DNA of 64,000 nucleotides from an uncultured Clostridia bacterium (GTDB lineage Bacteria; Bacillota; Clostridia; Christensenellales; UBA1242): NCBI GenBank assembly GCA_934747385.1, contig CAKVGK010000002.1, forward strand, positions 62,001 to 126,000, given 5' to 3'. A program made the translations under genes and the position numbers. Positions 61,450-64,000 of this stretch are shown piece by piece. The notes below the pieces were generated by a model. That model saw only the letters and a program-made list of their open reading frames with translations. It did no database searches and had not been told where the DNA came from. Position 1 is the first letter of the stretch. Each line of letters begins with the position of its first letter.

Positions 61450-63261
61450 ATGGATATTGTGTTGGACAAAGTTAAGCGCCTGCCAAACGACCCAGGCGTG
61501 TATATAATGAAAGACGTTGACGAAAATGTGATTTATGTTGGCAAAGCCAAAAATCTCAAAAAGCGTGTCAGCCAATATTTTTTGCGAAAGCAAGACCACA
61601 TTAAAGTGCGTAATATGGTTGCCAAAGTGTGCGATTTTGATTTTTTTGTGGTCAATGACGAAATGGAAGCGTTGGCTCTTGAAAACAACCTAATAAAAAA
61701 ACACAAACCTTATTACAACATATTGCTTAAAGACAGCAAAACTTACGCTTATATCAAGGTCAATTTAAAGGAAGATTATCCGCGCTTTTCAATCAGCCGC
61801 AAACTCAACAAAAATGACAAATATTTTGGGCCATATTTGGCTGGGGTAACTGCCAGAGATGTGCTTGAAATTATGGATTACGCTTTTTCACTTCGCAAAT
61901 GCAAACTTCCATTAACCGAACATGGCAAGCCAATCAAACCTTGTTTGTTTTACGAAATGCATTTGTGTTCAGCACCTTGCGCAAAAAATGTTTCAAAGGC
62001 AGACTATCGTAAAATTGTAGATGAGGCTATCAACTTTTTGAAAGGGGACACCAAACAAGTTGAAAAAGTGTTAACCGAAAAAATGACACAAGCCAGCGCA
62101 GGTGAAAACTTTGAAGTTGCATTGAGTTTGCGTGACCGCCTAAAAATGCTTGAAAAGATGAAAGCGAAGGTTATCACCAGCCTTGGCAGTTTGGTTGATT
62201 ATGACGTGTTTAAATTGGCAACTTCTGGCGACTTTTCTGCAATGTGCGTTCTTGCTGTGCGTGGTGGCAAATTGCAAGGCATACAGACTTTTGACATCTT
62301 AAATTTTTTGGACGAAACCGAAGCATACACGCAATTTATTATGCAGTATTATTCCACACACCCAATTAATGTGGACGAAATCATTATGCCAGAAATAGAC
62401 ACAGCGGAAATTGAAATGTTTTTATTAGACAAAGCGGGCAAAAAAATCACCATAACAAAGCCAAAAATTGACAGTGTTAAATATAAACTGCTTGATATTG
62501 CCACCAAAAATGCTCAAATTCATATGGAAAAAAACTTGGAGCGCGCTGTTAAGCACGACAACGCAAGCATTGGGGCAGTTAATCAATTGAAAAAGGATTT
62601 AAATTTATCTCGTGCACCAAAACGTATTGAGTGTTACGATATTTCCCACACCTATGGCACTTACACAGTTGCAAGTATGGTTGTGGTTATAAATGGCGAA
62701 AAAGCACCACAAATGTACCGCAAATTTAAAATCGAAACAGTTGATTTTATTGATGACTTTGCATCAATGAAAGAAGTTTTAACTCGCCGCATGGAAAAGC
62801 TGTCTAGTGACGATATCAGTTTTAGTTCAATGCCAGATTTGATTGTTATTGATGGTGGCAAAGGGCAGTTGAGTTCTGCCTATGAAGTGTTAATAAACTA
62901 CAACTATCCAAACGAACTTGTCAGCCTTGCAAAACGAGAAGAGGAAGTGTTCAAACCAAACATTTCACGCCCATTTATTCTTCAAAAGGGCAGTTATTCA
63001 CTCAGATTGTTGCAACTTGCACGTGACGAAGCCCACCGCTTCGCAATCACATTCAACCGCCAATTACGTGGCAAAGGCGCATTCCGTGGCGGGCTGGAAA
63101 GTATTTCAGGCGTTGGTCCAGCCACAAGGCGAGCACTTTTGCGCCAATTCAAAACGATCGAAAACATCAAAAACGCCACACTTGAACAACTGGAACAAAC
63201 CCAAGGAGTAACCAAACCAACCGCCAAACTCATCTATCAACACTTCAAAAAAGACCAATAA
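61450..63261 (+). CDS. uvrC: Excinuclease ABC subunit C
   Basis: Makes both incisions in nucleotide excision repair. 603 residues. GIY-YIG domain PGVYIMKDVDENVIYVGKAK near 14-33; UVR motif (FEVALSLRDRLKMLEKM) near 217; RNase H-like nuclease domain (IECYDISHTYGTYTVASM near 396, PDLIVIDGGKGQL near 463); C-terminal double helix-hairpin-helix (SGVGPATRRALL near 557). No ribosome binding site; TATAAT six bases before the ATG. A TTG at 61432 in frame would overlap the promoter. Confidence 0.96.
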   Translation: MDIVLDKVKRLPNDPGVYIMKDVDENVIYVGKAKNLKKRVSQYFLRKQDHIKVRNMVAKVCDFDFFVVNDEMEALALENNLIKKHKPYYNILLKDSKTYAYIKVNLKEDYPRFSISRKLNKNDKYFGPYLAGVTARDVLEIMDYAFSLRKCKLPLTEHGKPIKPCLFYEMHLCSAPCAKNVSKADYRKIVDEAINFLKGDTKQVEKVLTEKMTQASAGENFEVALSLRDRLKMLEKMKAKVITSLGSLVDYDVFKLATSGDFSAMCVLAVRGGKLQGIQTFDILNFLDETEAYTQFIMQYYSTHPINVDEIIMPEIDTAEIEMFLLDKAGKKITITKPKIDSVKYKLLDIATKNAQIHMEKNLERAVKHDNASIGAVNQLKKDLNLSRAPKRIECYDISHTYGTYTVASMVVVINGEKAPQMYRKFKIETVDFIDDFASMKEVLTRRMEKLSSDDISFSSMPDLIVIDGGKGQLSSAYEVLINYNYPNELVSLAKREEEVFKPNISRPFILQKGSYSLRLLQLARDEAHRFAITFNRQLRGKGAFRGGLESISGVGPATRRALLRQFKTIENIKNATLEQLEQTQGVTKPTAKLIYQHFKKDQ

Positions 63262-63270
63262 AAATAATAA

Positions 63271-63307
63271 AATTAGCAGACAAACAAAAAGTTTGCTAAT
63301 TTTTTTA
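63271..63307 (+). terminator. uvrC terminator
   Basis: ATTAGCA / TGCTAAT arms with an inner AAAC / GTTT pairing and T7. Confidence 0.82.
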
Positions 63308-63326
63308 AAAAAGTTTGCAATTTTTG

Positions 63327-63355
63327 TTGACAAACGGATATAATAGTGATATGAT
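63327..63355 (+). promoter_or_regulatory. ctsR operon promoter
   Basis: TTGACA at 63327-63332, 17-base spacer, TATGAT at 63350-63355 with an extended TGA. Confidence 0.8.
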
Positions 63356-63366
63356 AAAAGCGTAAA

Positions 63367-63383
63367 GGTCAAAGAAAGTCAAA
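63367..63383 (+). promoter_or_regulatory. CtsR operator (heptamer direct repeat)
   Basis: GGTCAAA - GAA - AGTCAAA, an exact match to the CtsR box of Bacillus (A/GGTCAAANANA/GGTCAAA). It lies just downstream of the -10, around the transcription start, so binding of CtsR would block its own operon. From 63384 to 63470 there is a leader with direct GTTTGGC repeats. Confidence 0.93.
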
Positions 63384-63481
63384 CAATTAAGTTTGGCGTT
63401 CTTAATCAAAAAGGCAAAGCAAACAAAGTTTGGCTTTTACATAACAAAATAAAAAAACAAGGATAGTTAAAGGAGGGAAAA

Positions 63482-63943
63482 GTGAACAAAAGCGTTAGTG
63501 ATGTGATTGAAGAATTTATTATGTCAAGTTTGGACGATGACAATTTTATTGAATTGTCCCGCAACGACCTTGCAAAATTCTTTTCTTGTGTGCCAAGCCA
63601 AATCAACTATGTGCTCAACACAAGGTTTACGGTCAATCGTGGCTTTGTGGTGGAAAGTCAGCGCGGTGGCGGCGGTTACATCAAAGTTACTCGTGTGCAA
63701 GATAATGATGGAAACTTTTTGAATAATTGCTTAAAAATTTGTGGCGAACCGTTGTCTTATTTGCAAGCAAGCCAAATTTTAACCAGTTTAACAGAAAAAA
63801 ACATCATAACAGAGCACGAAGCAGATTTGATTAAGGCTGCAACAAACACAAAAGCACTCAACAATCCCTTGAACTTTGACAACACCTTGCGCAGCAATAT
63901 TATTTCCAGTGTTATTTTGGAACTTATGAAAAGGGGTAAATAA
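63482..63943 (+). CDS. ctsR: Transcriptional repressor CtsR
   Basis: 153 residues. Class III heat-shock repressor of clp genes. N-terminal winged helix (SVSDVIEEFI, LSRNDLAKFFSCVPSQINYV split around 25-44) and the Gly-rich wing ESQRGGGGYIKVTRV near 58-72 that reads the operator and senses heat; the C-terminal half is the dimer and McsB-recognition part. Starts with GTG, set by AGGAGGG eight bases upstream. Preceded by its own operator. Confidence 0.96.
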   Translation: MNKSVSDVIEEFIMSSLDDDNFIELSRNDLAKFFSCVPSQINYVLNTRFTVNRGFVVESQRGGGGYIKVTRVQDNDGNFLNNCLKICGEPLSYLQASQILTSLTEKNIITEHEADLIKAATNTKALNNPLNFDNTLRSNIISSVILELMKRGK

Positions 63944-63988
63944 AAAAAGAAGTTTAGTGTTTAAAATTTTAACCAAAACAAAAATTAT

Positions 63989-64000
63989 AAAAGGAGATTA
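63989..64000 (+). promoter_or_regulatory. Ribosome binding site of the next gene at the window edge
   Basis: AAAAGGAG runs up to the last bases, 45 bases after the ctsR stop with no terminator. The next gene is expected to be mcsA by the usual ctsR-mcsA-mcsB-clpC order; its start codon lies outside the window. Confidence 0.7.

Noticed and set aside
1..64000. CRISPR arrays, transposase genes, phage genes, rRNA, SRP RNA, tmRNA, RNase P RNA
   Set aside because: I looked for regularly spaced repeats, transposase or phage motifs and conserved RNA signatures and saw none. The periodic signals found are the two-unit repeat at 8.6 kb and protein-level repeats.

Overview
The window is a low-GC (about one third GC by eye), tightly packed, mostly housekeeping stretch of a Bacillota (Firmicutes) chromosome. 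The lineage markers are a CtsR repressor with its canonical operator, AddAB instead of RecBCD, RicT, WhiA, mini-RNase III, a SigH-type sigma factor and Bacillus-like gene orders: mrnC-rlmB-sigH, dnaX-ybaB-recR, and holB-ricT-trmN6-rsmI. It is most likely an uncultured gut-type Clostridia. I cannot name genus or species from sequence alone.

Layout. 0-2.2 kb: a tRNA-Ser cut by the window edge, a repeat-bearing lipoprotein and a tiny YjzC-like gene. 2.3-8.6 kb: addB-addA. 8.6-9.6 kb: a duplicated hairpin region, a small conserved gene and a membrane protein. 9.7-13.9 kb: mrnC-rlmB-sigH-dnaX-ybaB-recR, overlapping or nearly so. 14.1-17.9 kb: secA and a SHOCT membrane protein on the minus strand. 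18-22.7 kb: three PlsC-type acyltransferases and two GT8 glycosyltransferases, a plausible glycolipid or envelope-glycan module. 22.8-24.9 kb: a leaderless small membrane gene, a DUF11 surface protein, and tRNA-Ile and tRNA-Ala with partial copies of their 3' ends downstream. 25-31.3 kb: rubrerythrin, a walJ-like gene with a duplicated tail, hflX behind an attenuator-like leader, an ABC-F gene with foreign-looking codon use, and a phosphoesterase. 31.5-41 kb: a Cys-rich peptide, a cytoplasmic subtilase-like protein, and rpoB - small ORF - rpoC behind a structured leader. 41-43.6 kb: small genes among dispersed intergenic repeats. 43.6-47.5 kb: a large Ig-like surface protein. 47.6-54.2 kb: rsmI, trmN6-like, ricT and holB on the minus strand, then greA, a DUF362-ferredoxin protein and small membrane genes. 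54.2-61.4 kb (minus): dnaE, whiA and PHP genes, then murB with an orphan substrate-binding-like protein. 61.4-64 kb: uvrC and ctsR; the window ends on the ribosome binding site of the next gene, probably mcsA of a ctsR-clp operon.

The most unusual signal is regulatory. About nine transcription units (addB, mrnC, walJ, holB, uvrC, a DUF362 gene, an acyltransferase and two small genes) have a sigma-A type -10 hexamer ending exactly 6 or 7 nt before the start codon and no Shine-Dalgarno sequence. These would be leaderless mRNAs, which are rarely described as common in Bacillota. Second, three genes (tRNA-Ile, tRNA-Ala, walJ) carry a copy of their own 3' end 100-210 bp downstream in the same orientation, as integration scars of mobile elements would. 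Third, hflX and rpoB have structured leaders with five-codon upstream ORFs.
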